From NCBI GenBank assembly GCA_016780345.1, contig JADHLZ010000003.1, positions 1 through 64,000 of the forward strand: a stretch of 64,000 nucleotides of DNA, written 5' to 3'. The notes beneath the pieces were generated by a model. That model saw only the letters and a list, made by a program, of their open reading frames with translations, searched no databases and was not told the DNA's origin. The translations under genes were made by a program, and so were the position numbers. The stretch is from Flavobacteriaceae bacterium. Its GTDB lineage: Bacteria; Bacteroidota; Bacteroidia; Flavobacteriales; Flavobacteriaceae. Positions 27,588-36,928 of the stretch are shown piece after piece (the stretch's first letter is position 1; each line of letters opens with the position of its first letter).

Positions 27588-29618
27588 TTATAGAGAAATT
27601 CTTATGCCTCCAAAAATAGTTCTTTTTGGTGCAGGTTCATAATATCTTCCCGCTAAAGCATTTATTCTAATGTTGTCAAAATATTCTTCCTCAAATATGT
27701 TGTTGACAATTAAAAATGGATAAATCATTGATTTATAAAATTTAAATTCTTTTCCCATTTTAAAATTTAATGTATTGAACTTGTTAATATGAACTGAGTT
27801 TGAATTATCGGCAAACATAGAACCTGTATTTTTGAAATTAAAATTTAAAAACAAATTGTTTTTAGTTTTATGTTCAAGGCTTACAGTTAAAATATTATTT
27901 GGAATACCAGGAATTTTATTCCCTTTATAATCGTTAACATTATCTTTAAATTCTTTAAAGATATATTTTCCTAATGTAAATGATGTACTAATAATGGTTT
28001 TATTAATTGTATAGAAGCCCAATATTTCAATACCCTCTCTTTTAGATTTGCCTGCATTGTTGTAAAACTTTTGATTTGGAAAATTTTCATCTTCATAAGA
28101 TAAAACTTCATCATTTGAAACAGTTTCAAAATACACTAGGTCAATGTTTGAATTTCTTTTACTATTAAAAAAAGAGATTCCTATTTCAAAACCCATATTT
28201 CTTTGAGACTTTAATTCTTCATTAAATCCAGTTCCAATTGGTGAAGAACTATACTCATTTAATGTTGGTGTTTCAAATCCGCTACTTGTATTAATAAATA
28301 TTCTGCTGTTTTTACTTAATTTATAATTAATTCCAATACTAGGGTTTAATGAATTTAATTTTATCTTATCTGAAGAATTCCCATCTTCTAAATATTGGTC
28401 TTTTAGTTCAATTTTATTTATATCATATCTTATTCCTGAACTTATGGTAAACTTATCAAGTTGAAAATTATTAACTAAATATATTCCTGTATTAATAAAA
28501 TTTTCTCTTTGATTTAAAACTAAACTTTCAATAATACCTTGATTGTTAATAAATCTTTTTCTTGCATCATTTTGATTTCCAATATCTATACCAAATTGAG
28601 TTTTGAATTTTGATTCATTGTTATAATTAGCACCAAATCCCCAATAATTTCTATTTAATTTAATTGCTCCTCCATTTTTTACAGGCGTTTTACCGTTAAA
28701 ATTTCTTTTGGATATAAAAACGTATGAAGAAAATGAATTTTTTTCATTAAAATTTTTCCCATAGCTTGAGTTAAATTTGAAATGATTAACTTCTTCTTTT
28801 GTTTTATATTGAACATTTCTATCTCTTGCTTTTTTTCTGTCATTATTTGCTTCGGCAATTGTTAATCCTCCAGAATCATATGCATATGGGCTATTAACTA
28901 TATTAAAATTTATATTAATCCATGATTCTTTGGAAATATTTTTTTTAAAATTTAAGTTAAAGTTAGAATTTTTGAAATCGCTAAAGTTTCTGTAACCCTC
29001 AGATTTTGTTTCTCCAACTAATATTGTATAAAATGAGTTATTGTTTTTTAATCCAAAAAAAGCTTGCTTTTTAGCTTGATTATATGAGCCATATGAATAA
29101 CTAATTTTAGAAAAATTTTTATTAAATTCTGTTAAAGATTTAATTTTGATAACACCTGCTGAGGAATTTCCATACAATGATGAACTAGTTCCTTTTATTA
29201 TTTCAATATTTTGTATTATTTCAAGATTTAAATTATCAATTTGACTTTGTCCGTCAGGTGTTGTTTCAGGGACTCCGTCAATTATTAGTTTTATTCCTCT
29301 GATTCCAAAGTTAGCTCTAGATCCAAATCCACGAATTGAAATTCTTGAATCTTGAGCGAAATTATTATCATTAGAAATAAAAATTCCAGGGTTTCTTTCA
29401 ATATACTCACTTAAATAAAATTGTTGAGCATTTTTCTGAAAATCCATATAATCTGTGGAAGAAATAGAGAAAGGGGATTTTTTGATTGAATCTTTTATTT
29501 TTGTTATCGAAACTACTACTTCATTTAAATTAATACTATCATTTATGAAATTTTGAGAATATCCAAACATAATTTGGATGAAAAAAAATATTATAAGTTT
29601 TTTATTTGCCATGAACAC
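27588..29618 (-). CDS. TonB-dependent outer membrane receptor
   Basis: 676 aa; start may be the Met two codons on (MANKKLIIFFFIQIMFGYSQ). After the signal peptide comes a plug domain (LNEVVVSITKIKDSIKKSPFSISS, ISIRGFGSRANFGIRGIKLIIDGVPETTPDGQSQIDNLNLEIIQNIEIIKGTSSSLYGNSSAGVI), then a barrel ending RTIFGGIRISL. No carboxypeptidase-like N-terminal domain and no SusD partner, so it is not a SusC-type glycan importer. It is more like siderophore, metal or vitamin receptors. It overlaps the rluF-like gene by 17 bases and is followed by the FAD oxidoreductase. Ligand unknown. Confidence 0.9.
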   Translation of the reverse strand: MFMANKKLIIFFFIQIMFGYSQNFINDSINLNEVVVSITKIKDSIKKSPFSISSTDYMDFQKNAQQFYLSEYIERNPGIFISNDNNFAQDSRISIRGFGSRANFGIRGIKLIIDGVPETTPDGQSQIDNLNLEIIQNIEIIKGTSSSLYGNSSAGVIKIKSLTEFNKNFSKISYSYGSYNQAKKQAFFGLKNNNSFYTILVGETKSEGYRNFSDFKNSNFNLNFKKNISKESWININFNIVNSPYAYDSGGLTIAEANNDRKKARDRNVQYKTKEEVNHFKFNSSYGKNFNEKNSFSSYVFISKRNFNGKTPVKNGGAIKLNRNYWGFGANYNNESKFKTQFGIDIGNQNDARKRFINNQGIIESLVLNQRENFINTGIYLVNNFQLDKFTISSGIRYDINKIELKDQYLEDGNSSDKIKLNSLNPSIGINYKLSKNSRIFINTSSGFETPTLNEYSSSPIGTGFNEELKSQRNMGFEIGISFFNSKRNSNIDLVYFETVSNDEVLSYEDENFPNQKFYNNAGKSKREGIEILGFYTINKTIISTSFTLGKYIFKEFKDNVNDYKGNKIPGIPNNILTVSLEHKTKNNLFLNFNFKNTGSMFADNSNSVHINKFNTLNFKMGKEFKFYKSMIYPFLIVNNIFEEEYFDNIRINALAGRYYEPAPKRTIFGGIRISL

Positions 29619-30333
29619 TTGTTGATCTGGATAATATTTTTTTTAATTCTGAAATTTCACTGTCATTAAAATATCTCCATTCTCCTAGAGGAATATCTAA
29701 TTTGATATTAATAATTCTAATTCTTCTTAATTTTTTTACTTTATATCCAAAATGTTCACACATTCTTCTAATTTGTCTGTTTAATCCTTGTGTCAAAATA
29801 ATTTTAAATTCATATTCTTTTATTCGTTTAATTTCACAAGGTCTAGTAACGGTATTTAAAATTGGTACACCCGTACTCATTTTTTTTAAAAAATCGTTAT
29901 TTAATGGCTTGTCAACGGTTACGTGATATTCTTTTTCATGTTTATTTTTTGCTCTAAGAATTTGATTTACAATATCTCCATCGTTGGTTAAAAAAATAAG
30001 GCCTTCAGATGTTTTGTCTAGTCTCCCGACTGGAAAAATTCGTTTAGGATGATTTATATAATCAATAATATTGTTTTTTTCAACTCCAGAATCAGTAGTA
30101 CAAACAATACCTTTAGGCTTATTTAATAAAATATAGATTTTTTCGTTAGCTTTTTTTGATATTCTTTCTCCATCAACAGAAATATCATTTTTTGGATCTG
30201 TTTTTTCCCCCATCTTAGCTAATACTCCATTTATGGAAACTCTTTCTTCTAAAATGAGTTTATCAGCTTCACGTCTAGAACAAAATCCTTTTTGACTTAA
30301 TAATTTATTAATTCTAATTTTTTTATCCATCAT
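29602..30333 (-). CDS. rluF: 23S rRNA pseudouridine synthase, RluF/RsuA family
   Basis: 243 aa. An S4 RNA-binding domain (RINKLLSQKGFCSRREADKLILEERVSINGVLAKMGEKTDP) is followed by the pseudouridine synthase domain with the catalytic Asp in FPVGRLDKTSEGLIFLTNDGD and the C-terminal LTQGLNRQIRRMCEHFGYKVKKLRRIRI. The RINK start and the LNRQIRRMCEHFGYKV stretch favour RluF (target U2604 of 23S rRNA in E. coli) over RsuA or RluB. It lies 2 bases after rimM, so the translation-related genes form one unit. Confidence 0.88.
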   Translation of the reverse strand: MMDKKIRINKLLSQKGFCSRREADKLILEERVSINGVLAKMGEKTDPKNDISVDGERISKKANEKIYILLNKPKGIVCTTDSGVEKNNIIDYINHPKRIFPVGRLDKTSEGLIFLTNDGDIVNQILRAKNKHEKEYHVTVDKPLNNDFLKKMSTGVPILNTVTRPCEIKRIKEYEFKIILTQGLNRQIRRMCEHFGYKVKKLRRIRIINIKLDIPLGEWRYFNDSEISELKKILSRSTSVHGK

Positions 30334-30335
30334 CT

Positions 30336-30851
30336 TTACAAATTTGTAATACCGTCTGGTAACTCGAAAATTAATTTTTTTTCTTTTCTATCAACTTCAA
30401 TTAGAAATTCATCAACTAAAGGAATCATAATTTCTTTCTCATTTTTTTTGACAATTAATACCGGTTGAGATGTTTGATCATTTACACTCATTACTTTTCC
30501 TATTTCTCCTAAATTATTATCGATGACTTTAAATCCCGATATTTCGTGATAATAAAATTTATTTTCCGAAAGAGGTGGCAAATCATTAATTGGAAGAAAA
30601 ACTTCACTTTTAATAACTCTGTCAGCTTTTATTTCATTGTCAACACCTTCAACTGAAAATCTTAAAAGAGAAGATTTGTGAAGTTGTAATTTATTAATCT
30701 TAAAGGGTACTAATGAACCATCGATTTCAATAAAAATAGATTTTAGTTCTTTAAAATTTATTTCGTCAGATTCTATTTTTAAAAGAAGTTCTCCTTTAAA
30801 ACTATACTTTGATACGATCTTTCCAAGATAATAGAAATCTTGTTTATTCAT
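30336..30851 (-). CDS. rimM: Ribosome maturation factor RimM
   Basis: 171 aa. The N-terminal RimM domain starts YYLGKIVSKYSFKGELLLKIESDE. The PRC-barrel half has GEIGKVMSVNDQTSQPVLIVKKNEKEIMIPLVDEFLIEVDRKEKKLIFELPDGI, matching the family. RimM binds ribosomal protein S19 during maturation of the 30S head. It sits 37 bases downstream of rpsP, the near-universal bacterial order. Confidence 0.94.
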   Translation of the reverse strand: MNKQDFYYLGKIVSKYSFKGELLLKIESDEINFKELKSIFIEIDGSLVPFKINKLQLHKSSLLRFSVEGVDNEIKADRVIKSEVFLPINDLPPLSENKFYYHEISGFKVIDNNLGEIGKVMSVNDQTSQPVLIVKKNEKEIMIPLVDEFLIEVDRKEKKLIFELPDGITNL

Positions 30852-30888
30852 CGTACTAAATTATAAGAAAATTATTATTGTTCTTCAG

Positions 30889-31644
30889 TTAAGCTTTTTT
30901 TTGAGCAGGTATTTCTTCAGCAGCTGGCATTTCTTCTTGAGTAGCTAGAGCTTCTTCTGCAGCAGGTGTTTCTTCAGCAGCTGGCACTTCTTCTTGAGTA
31001 GCTAGAGTTTCTTCTGCAGCAGGTGTTTCTTCAGCAGCTGGCACTTCTTCTTGAGTAGCTAGAGTTTCTTCTGCAGCAGGTGTTTCTTCAGCAGCTGGCA
31101 TTTCTTCTTGAGTAGCTAGAGCTTCTTCTGCAGCAGGTGTTTCTTCAGCAGCAGGTATTTGTTCAGAAGCTGGCACTTCTTCTTGAGTAGCGAGAGATTC
31201 TTCAGTTTTTGCCTTTCTTTTGGCACTGGCTTCCTTTTCTAAATCTAAAGCTTTCTTTTTCTGTAGTTGAGCTTCTTTTTCAAGTGAAGATTTTTTATTG
31301 TTAATAGAAGAAGACTTTTCAGATAACCACTCTTGGTATTTTTCTTCTGCTTGTTCTTCTGTTAAAGCACCTTTAATTACACCATTTTTTAAATGATTTT
31401 TTAAAAGTACACCTTTGTATGAAAGAATATTTCTTGCTGTATCTGTTGGTTGGGCTCCAAATTGAAGCCATTTCACTGATTCATCTATGTTGAGTTCGAT
31501 TGAGGCAGGATTTGTGTTGGGATTATAAGTTCCTAGTTTTTGTAAAAATCTTCCATCTCTTTTAGATCTAGCATCTGCAGCAACAATCCAAAAAAATGCC
31601 TTACCTTTTTTACCGTGTCTTTGAAGTCGAATTTTTACTGACAT
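30889..31644 (-). CDS. rpsP: 30S ribosomal protein S16 with long acidic repeat tail
   Basis: 251 aa, about three times the length of E. coli S16. Residues 1-80 are ordinary S16 ([54 protein letters not shown]). Residues 80-150 are a Lys/Glu-rich helical extension as found in many Bacteroidota. Residues 151-251 are about five copies of a 19-residue unit of the type [19 protein letters not shown], strongly acidic and probably disordered. S16 is an early assembly protein of the 30S subunit. The gene heads the minus-strand unit that continues with rimM and rluF. Confidence 0.95.
   Translation of the reverse strand: MSVKIRLQRHGKKGKAFFWIVAADARSKRDGRFLQKLGTYNPNTNPASIELNIDESVKWLQFGAQPTDTARNILSYKGVLLKNHLKNGVIKGALTEEQAEEKYQEWLSEKSSSINNKKSSLEKEAQLQKKKALDLEKEASAKRKAKTEESLATQEEVPASEQIPAAEETPAAEEALATQEEMPAAEETPAAEETLATQEEVPAAEETPAAEETLATQEEVPAAEETPAAEEALATQEEMPAAEEIPAQKKA
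30892..31194 (-). repeat. In-frame 57-bp tandem repeat in the 3' part of rpsP
   Basis: Four nearly identical 57-bp units plus one longer first unit (25 codons) are laid end to end. They encode LATQEE[VM][11 protein letters not shown][TA] and themselves contain shorter PAAEE sub-repeats. Differences between units are few (for example V/M and T/A codons), pointing to recent slippage or unequal crossing-over. Confidence 0.9.
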
Positions 31645-31691
31645 ATCATATTAAATTTTAGAGGTTCAAAACCTTTGTTATTAATGAGGTG

Positions 31692-31721
31692 CAAATGTAA
31701 ATTTTTTTTTCAAACTAGCAA
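31692..31721 (-). promoter_or_regulatory. Bacteroidota-type promoter for rpsP-rimM-rluF
   Basis: On the minus strand TACATTTG (31699-31692) lies 19 bases downstream of a TTG (31721-31719), matching the -33/-7 pattern. It leaves a leader of about 40 bases before the rpsP ATG. Confidence 0.6.
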
Positions 31722-31817
31722 ATTTTAAATTTTTTATTAACGTTGATAACTTAGTGCAAATCATTAAGAATTAAGCAAAAAGATAGTTATTTTTAACTAT
31801 TCAAATCTGTTTTTTTA

Positions 31818-34800
31818 ATGTATTTAATATTTGATACTGAAACTACTGGACTTCCTAAGAAATGGAATGCACCAATCACTGATTCGGAAAATTGGCCAAG
31901 ATGTGTTCAATTGGCTTGGCAGTTGCACGACTCAAAAGGAAATATTGTATCAAATTATAGTTATCTAATTAAACCAGAAAATTTTAATATTCCATTTGAA
32001 TCTGAACAAATCCATGGTATTTCTACTGAGCTTGCAAAAACTATTGGAATTAGTTTGAATGAAGCTTTAGATAAATTTATTAATGACTTAAATAAAGCTG
32101 GTTTTATAATAGGTCACAATGTAAAGTTTGATTTAAATATTATTGGAGCAGAATTACATAGATTACAATCTAATTTCAATTTATTTGAAAAGGATGTACT
32201 GGATACTTGTACTGAACTTACGGCTAATTTTTGTAAAATTCCTGGAGGAAGAAGAGGTAAATTTAAATTTCCAACCTTAATTGAAATTTATTCTTTTCTG
32301 TTTAATCAAGATTTTAGTGAAGCACACAATGCATCTGCTGATGTAGAGGCAACAGCTAGAGTTTTTTTTGAATTAGTTAGAATTGGAGTTTTAAATCAAA
32401 CTGTTTTTAAAGGATATCATGAACTTTCACAAGCACTTAAAAAATTTGATAAAACAAAAGTTCAATTATATGATATAAAACATTTAAATCTCAAAAAAGA
32501 ATCAAAAAAAATTATTAATAAAATCTCAATAGAAAGTGAAAAGGAAATAAAATTAAATGATTTAATTCCTAATGATTTAAAAGATGTTCCATTTGCACAT
32601 TTACATAACAATACACAATTTTCTATTTTGCAATCAACCTCTAGAATAGTAAACCTTGTGAAAAAGGCAGGTAATAGTAATATGTCAGCAATTGCTATAA
32701 CTGACAAAGGAAATATGATGGGATGTTTTCATTTTATTAAAGCTATAAAAAGCTACAATGAATCAATAATTGATGAGCCAAATAAGAATAAGATTAAACC
32801 TATTATAGGTTGTGAACTTAATGTATGTGTCAACCATAAAGACAAATCAAATAGAGATGATGGATATCAAATTGTTTTTTTAGCAAAAAATAAAAATGGA
32901 TATAAAAATTTGTCAAAGATGTGTTCAATTGGATACACTGACGGATTTTATTATGTTCCCCGTGTTGATAAAGAAATTATTGAAAAGTATAAATCAGATT
33001 TAATTGTACTTTCTGGAAACATGTATGGAGAGGTTGCTAGTAAAATTTTAAATGTTGGGGAATTACAGGCTGAGAAGTCTTTAATATATTGGAAAAATTT
33101 GTTTAAAGACGATTTCTATATAGAAATGATGAGACATGGACAAGAAGATGAAAACAGAGTTAATGATATTCTTTTAAATTTTTCTGTAAAACATAAAATC
33201 AAAATTATACCAACTAATAACTCTTTTTATTTAAATAAAGAAGATGCCAATGCTCATGATATTTTATTGTGTGTTAAGGATGGAGAAAAGCAATCAACTC
33301 CTATTGGTAGAGGAAGAGGTTTTAGATATGGATTACAAAATCAGGAATATTATTTCAAGTCTTCAAGTGAGATGAAGCTTTTATTTAAAGATCGACCAGA
33401 TTTTATTTTAAATATTTCTGAGATAGTTGAAAAGGTTGAACTATTTGATTTAGAAAGAGAGGTATTACTTCCAAAATTTAAAATTCCTGAAGATTTTAAA
33501 AATGATAATAAAAATGATTTAGAAAATGAATATCTAAAATTTTTAACTTTTGAGGGTGCAAAGAAACATTACTCAGAAATTGATCAAGATTTAAATGATC
33601 GCATATTATTTGAATTAAATGTTATTAAAAATTCTGGATACCCAGGATATTTTTTGATTGTTCAAGATTTGATAAAAGCTGCTATTAGAATGGGAGTTTC
33701 TGTAGGTCCTGGAAGAGGATCAGCCGCAGGTTCTGTAGTTGCTTACTGTCTTGGCATCACAAAAATTGATCCAATAAAGTATGATTTACTTTTTGAGAGA
33801 TTTTTAAATCCAGATAGGGTTAGTATGCCAGATATCGATATTGATTTTGATGATGAAGGTAGAAATAAAGTAATTGATTATGTAATTGAAAAGTATGGTT
33901 CCAATCAAGTTGCACAAATTATTACATATGGTAAAATGGCTGCCAAGTCATCAATTAGAGATACTGCAAGAGTTTTAGATCTTTCATTAAGTGATGCTGA
34001 TAGGATTGCAAAGCTAGTTCCTAATCTAAAATTGAAAGATATATTTGAAAAAGACGAAAAAAAACTCAGTGATGATCTTAGATCTGAGGATTATTCTAAT
34101 GTTTTGGAACTAAAAGCACTTTCAGGTGGCAATGATTTACAAGCAGAAACTATTAACCAGGCCAGAATTTTGGAGGGAAGTTTAAGAAATGTTGGAACTC
34201 ATGCTTGTGGAATTATTATAACACCTGACGACATAACCAATTTTGTTCCTATTGCTACAGCTAAAGATTCTGATTTATATGTTACTCAATATGATAATTC
34301 TGTTGTTGAAAGTGCAGGTTTATTAAAAATGGATTTTTTAGGATTAAAAACTTTAACAATAATAAAAGACACTACAAAACTGATTAAATACAAACACAAT
34401 ATTGAAATAGATATAGATTTGCTTCAGCTTGATGATAAAAAAACTTATGAGCTTTTTCAAAGAGGAGAGACTGTTGGAGTTTTCCAGTATGAAAGCGCTG
34501 GGATGCAAAAATATTTAAGAGATCTTAAGCCAACAGTATTTGAAGATTTAATAGCAATGAATGCTTTGTATAGGCCAGGCCCATTGGAATATATACCATC
34601 ATTTGTTAATAGAAAAAATGGTAAAGAAGACATCACTTATGATATTCCAATTATGGAGGAAATATTAAAAGAGACTTATGGTATCACTGTTTATCAAGAA
34701 CAAGTAATGCAGCTTTCACAAAAACTTGCCAATTTTTCAAAGGGTGATGCTGATTTACTTAGGAAAGCTATGGGTAAAAAAATATTTGACTTACTAAGTA

Positions 34801-36146
34801 AATTAAAACCAAAATTTCTGGATGGAGGAGAGTTTAATGGTTATGAAAGAGAAATTTTAGAAAAAGTATGGAAAGACTGGGAGGCTTTTGCCTCATATGC
34901 TTTTAATAAATCTCATTCTACATGTTATGCTCTAATTGCATATCAAACTGCCTATTTGAAAGCCCATTACCCTGCAGAGTATATGGCCGCTGTTTTATCT
35001 AACAATATGAATGATATCAAACAAGTTAGTTTCTTTATGGAAGAATGTAAAAGAATGTCCATTAAAGTATTGGGACCAGACGTTAATGAATCTTTTTACA
35101 AATTTACAGTTAATGATAATAATGCAATTCGATTTGGAATGGGGGCTGTTAAAGGTATTGGATCTGGTGCAGTAAAAACTATAATTGAAGGAAGAAAAGA
35201 CCAAAAGTATAAATCAATTTTTGACCTTACTAAAAAAATAGATTTAAGATCGGCTAATAAAAAGGCTTTTGATAGTTTAGTTTATGCAGGAGGATTTGAT
35301 TCTTTTAAAGGAGTCAACAGAGCTCAATATATGAAAGACAATGGTGATGGAATTACGTTTATTGAAAAAGCTCTAAGATTTGGAGCAAAATTTCAAGAAA
35401 ACAAGAACTCATCTCAGGTTAGTTTATTTGCTGATAGTGAAGAAGTTCAATTACAAGAGCCGGAAATTCCATATTGTAAACCCTGGCCAACTTTAGAAGA
35501 ATTAAAATTGGAAAAAGATGTTGTAGGGATATATATATCAGGTCATCCTCTAGATGATTTTAAGGTTCACTTAGAACATTTTTGTAATGCATCACTTGAG
35601 TTATTAAAAGATTTATCTCTTTTAGTAAATAGAGAACTTAGAATAGGTGGAATAATAGGAGAAGTAGAACATAGAGTATCAAAAAACGGAAAGGGATGGG
35701 CAAGTTTTACTGTTGAAGATTATACAGATTCTTATAATTTTAGAATATTTGGAGAAGAGTACTTAAAGTTTAAACATTTTTTGATTGAAAATAATTTTAT
35801 TTATATGCGATTACTAGTTAAAGAGGGATGGAGAAATAAAGAAACTGGAAAAACTGGTGATTTTAGAATTAGTTTTCTTTCTTTTCAACAACTGCAAGAT
35901 ATACTTGAAAAAAACTCTAAAAAGCTGACTTTACAACTAAGTATTGATGATTTAGACGAAGAAAAATCAAATGAAATTATAAGCTTATTTAAAAAGTTTA
36001 AGGGAAAAAATCAACTGGAGTTTTCATTTTATGAAAACAACGAAAAAATAAAATTGACAATGTTGAGCGATAGTTATAAAATTTCTATAAATGAAGCCTT
36101 AATAACTCAGATAAATGAGAAACGACTTCATTTTAAATTATCATAA
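31818..36146 (+). CDS. dnaE: DNA polymerase III alpha subunit with N-terminal proofreading-type exonuclease domain
   Basis: 1442 aa. Residues 1-195 are a DEDDh 3'-5' exonuclease domain (FDTETTG; GHNVKFDLN; HNASADVEATARVF). A PHP domain starts near residue 256 (FAHLHNNTQFSILQS), followed by the Pol III palm with the catalytic Asp triad region SMPDIDIDFDDEGRNKVIDYV, GPGRGSAAGSVVAYCLG, NVGTHACGIII and GDADLLRKAMGKK. The C-terminal part has a helix-hairpin-helix region and an OB fold (LRIGGIIGEVEHRVSKNGKGWASFTVEDY). It is the replicative polymerase with its own exonuclease attached, a form found in Flavobacteriia. The third PHP histidine is Asn. Confidence 0.96.
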   Translation: MYLIFDTETTGLPKKWNAPITDSENWPRCVQLAWQLHDSKGNIVSNYSYLIKPENFNIPFESEQIHGISTELAKTIGISLNEALDKFINDLNKAGFIIGHNVKFDLNIIGAELHRLQSNFNLFEKDVLDTCTELTANFCKIPGGRRGKFKFPTLIEIYSFLFNQDFSEAHNASADVEATARVFFELVRIGVLNQTVFKGYHELSQALKKFDKTKVQLYDIKHLNLKKESKKIINKISIESEKEIKLNDLIPNDLKDVPFAHLHNNTQFSILQSTSRIVNLVKKAGNSNMSAIAITDKGNMMGCFHFIKAIKSYNESIIDEPNKNKIKPIIGCELNVCVNHKDKSNRDDGYQIVFLAKNKNGYKNLSKMCSIGYTDGFYYVPRVDKEIIEKYKSDLIVLSGNMYGEVASKILNVGELQAEKSLIYWKNLFKDDFYIEMMRHGQEDENRVNDILLNFSVKHKIKIIPTNNSFYLNKEDANAHDILLCVKDGEKQSTPIGRGRGFRYGLQNQEYYFKSSSEMKLLFKDRPDFILNISEIVEKVELFDLEREVLLPKFKIPEDFKNDNKNDLENEYLKFLTFEGAKKHYSEIDQDLNDRILFELNVIKNSGYPGYFLIVQDLIKAAIRMGVSVGPGRGSAAGSVVAYCLGITKIDPIKYDLLFERFLNPDRVSMPDIDIDFDDEGRNKVIDYVIEKYGSNQVAQIITYGKMAAKSSIRDTARVLDLSLSDADRIAKLVPNLKLKDIFEKDEKKLSDDLRSEDYSNVLELKALSGGNDLQAETINQARILEGSLRNVGTHACGIIITPDDITNFVPIATAKDSDLYVTQYDNSVVESAGLLKMDFLGLKTLTIIKDTTKLIKYKHNIEIDIDLLQLDDKKTYELFQRGETVGVFQYESAGMQKYLRDLKPTVFEDLIAMNALYRPGPLEYIPSFVNRKNGKEDITYDIPIMEEILKETYGITVYQEQVMQLSQKLANFSKGDADLLRKAMGKKIFDLLSKLKPKFLDGGEFNGYEREILEKVWKDWEAFASYAFNKSHSTCYALIAYQTAYLKAHYPAEYMAAVLSNNMNDIKQVSFFMEECKRMSIKVLGPDVNESFYKFTVNDNNAIRFGMGAVKGIGSGAVKTIIEGRKDQKYKSIFDLTKKIDLRSANKKAFDSLVYAGGFDSFKGVNRAQYMKDNGDGITFIEKALRFGAKFQENKNSSQVSLFADSEEVQLQEPEIPYCKPWPTLEELKLEKDVVGIYISGHPLDDFKVHLEHFCNASLELLKDLSLLVNRELRIGGIIGEVEHRVSKNGKGWASFTVEDYTDSYNFRIFGEEYLKFKHFLIENNFIYMRLLVKEGWRNKETGKTGDFRISFLSFQQLQDILEKNSKKLTLQLSIDDLDEEKSNEIISLFKKFKGKNQLEFSFYENNEKIKLTMLSDSYKISINEALITQINEKRLHFKLS

Positions 36147-36308
36147 TTATACAGCTCGATTAAAAGTTTATGTATTTTCAAAAGTAAAAGAATTGTATTA
36201 TATGTTCTAAAAAATGATTTGAAATCGATTTTATAATGTAGTTTAATTTGAAATTTATTCAGATAAATGCGAGATAACTTGAATTTTTCTAATTATTTTA
36301 ATGATAAG

Positions 36309-36340
36309 TTTGAATAGTGTTTTTTCTTTAGTTAATTTTG
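36309..36340 (+). promoter_or_regulatory. Bacteroidota-type promoter for trxA
   Basis: TTTG (36309-36312) and TAATTTTG (36333-36340) are 20 bases apart, 30 bases ahead of the trxA ATG. The rest of the 224-base dnaE-trxA gap is AT-rich with no hairpin or ORF that I can support. Confidence 0.55.
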
Positions 36341-36370
36341 ATTCTCTTTTAAAAATTAAATAAAATTAAT

Positions 36371-36688
36371 ATGGCATTAGAAATCACAGATGCAAATTTT
36401 GATGAATTAGTTTTAAAATCTGATAAACCAGTAATGGTTGATTTTTGGGCTGAATGGTGTGGGCCTTGTAGAATGTTAGGTCCGATCATTGAAGAAGTTA
36501 GTAAGGATTATGATGGAAAAGCAGTCGTAGGAAAATTAGATGTTGATTCTAATCAAGAATTTGCTGCTAAGTTTGGAGTAAGAAATATTCCAACTGTTTT
36601 AGTCTTCAAAAATGGTGAATTAGTTAATAGACAAGTTGGCGTCTCACCCAAAAATGTTTACACTGAAAGTTTAGACGCATTACTATAG
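36371..36688 (+). CDS. trxA: Thioredoxin
   Basis: 105 aa, a full-length thioredoxin with the active site WAEWCGPCRMLGPIIEEV and the cis-Pro loop VRNIPTVLVFKNGELV. It has no signal peptide and therefore works in the cytoplasm as a dithiol reductant. The dnaE-trxA neighbourhood is common in Flavobacteriia. It has its own promoter-like element in the gap. Confidence 0.97.
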   Translation: MALEITDANFDELVLKSDKPVMVDFWAEWCGPCRMLGPIIEEVSKDYDGKAVVGKLDVDSNQEFAAKFGVRNIPTVLVFKNGELVNRQVGVSPKNVYTESLDALL

Positions 36689-36699
36689 ATTGTTTTTTA

Positions 36700-36730
36700 T
36701 TTGCGTAATAGAAAATGCAATGTATATTTG
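36700..36730 (+). promoter_or_regulatory. Bacteroidota-type promoter for tRNA-Asp
   Basis: TTTG (36700-36703) and TATATTTG (36723-36730) with 19 bases between them match the consensus. They end 14 bases before the tRNA 5' end. Confidence 0.65.
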
Positions 36731-36744
36731 CATTCGCTAATGTT

Positions 36745-36818
36745 GGTCTGGTAGTTCAGTTGGTTAGAATACCTGCCTGTCACGCAGGGGGTCGCGGGTT
36801 CGAGTCCCGTCCAGACCG
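36745..36818 (+). tRNA. tRNA-Asp (anticodon GTC)
   Basis: The 74-nt cloverleaf has acceptor GGTCTGG paired with CCAGACC and discriminator G. The anticodon arm CCTGC-CTGTCAC-GCAGG gives GTC, and the T arm has GGGTTCGAGTCCC. CCA is not encoded. With a G34 wobble base it is a queuosine target. Confidence 0.96.
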
Positions 36819-36825
36819 CAAAATC

Positions 36826-36849
36826 ATCCTCCAATTTGGGGGATTTTTT
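36826..36849 (+). terminator. Intrinsic terminator after tRNA-Asp
   Basis: ATCCTCC pairs with GGGGGAT (one G-U) around a 5-base loop and is followed by a T-run, 7 bases after the tRNA 3' end. Confidence 0.8.
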
Positions 36850-36914
36850 GTTTTTTTAAAATCAAACTATTTTAATTTAATGACTTTGTTTTTAATATTC
36901 TACAAACAAAAACC

Positions 36915-36922
36915 TATATTTG
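36915..36922 (+). promoter_or_regulatory. -7 box ahead of a candidate small RNA
   Basis: TATATTTG is identical to the box used for tRNA-Asp. The nearest TTTG upstream (36885-36888) is 26 bases away, longer than the usual 19-20, so this is a weaker match. Confidence 0.4.
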
Positions 36923-36928
36923 CAAAAG

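Noticed and set aside
27588-29618. TonB-dependent receptor as the SusC of a polysaccharide utilisation locus
   Set aside because: It lacks the N-terminal carboxypeptidase-like domain, has no SusD neighbour, and lies in the rpsP transcription unit, 7 kb from the glycan genes.
30892-31194. Regular repeats that might be taken for a CRISPR array
   Set aside because: The units are contiguous, in frame, have no spacers and encode the S16 tail.
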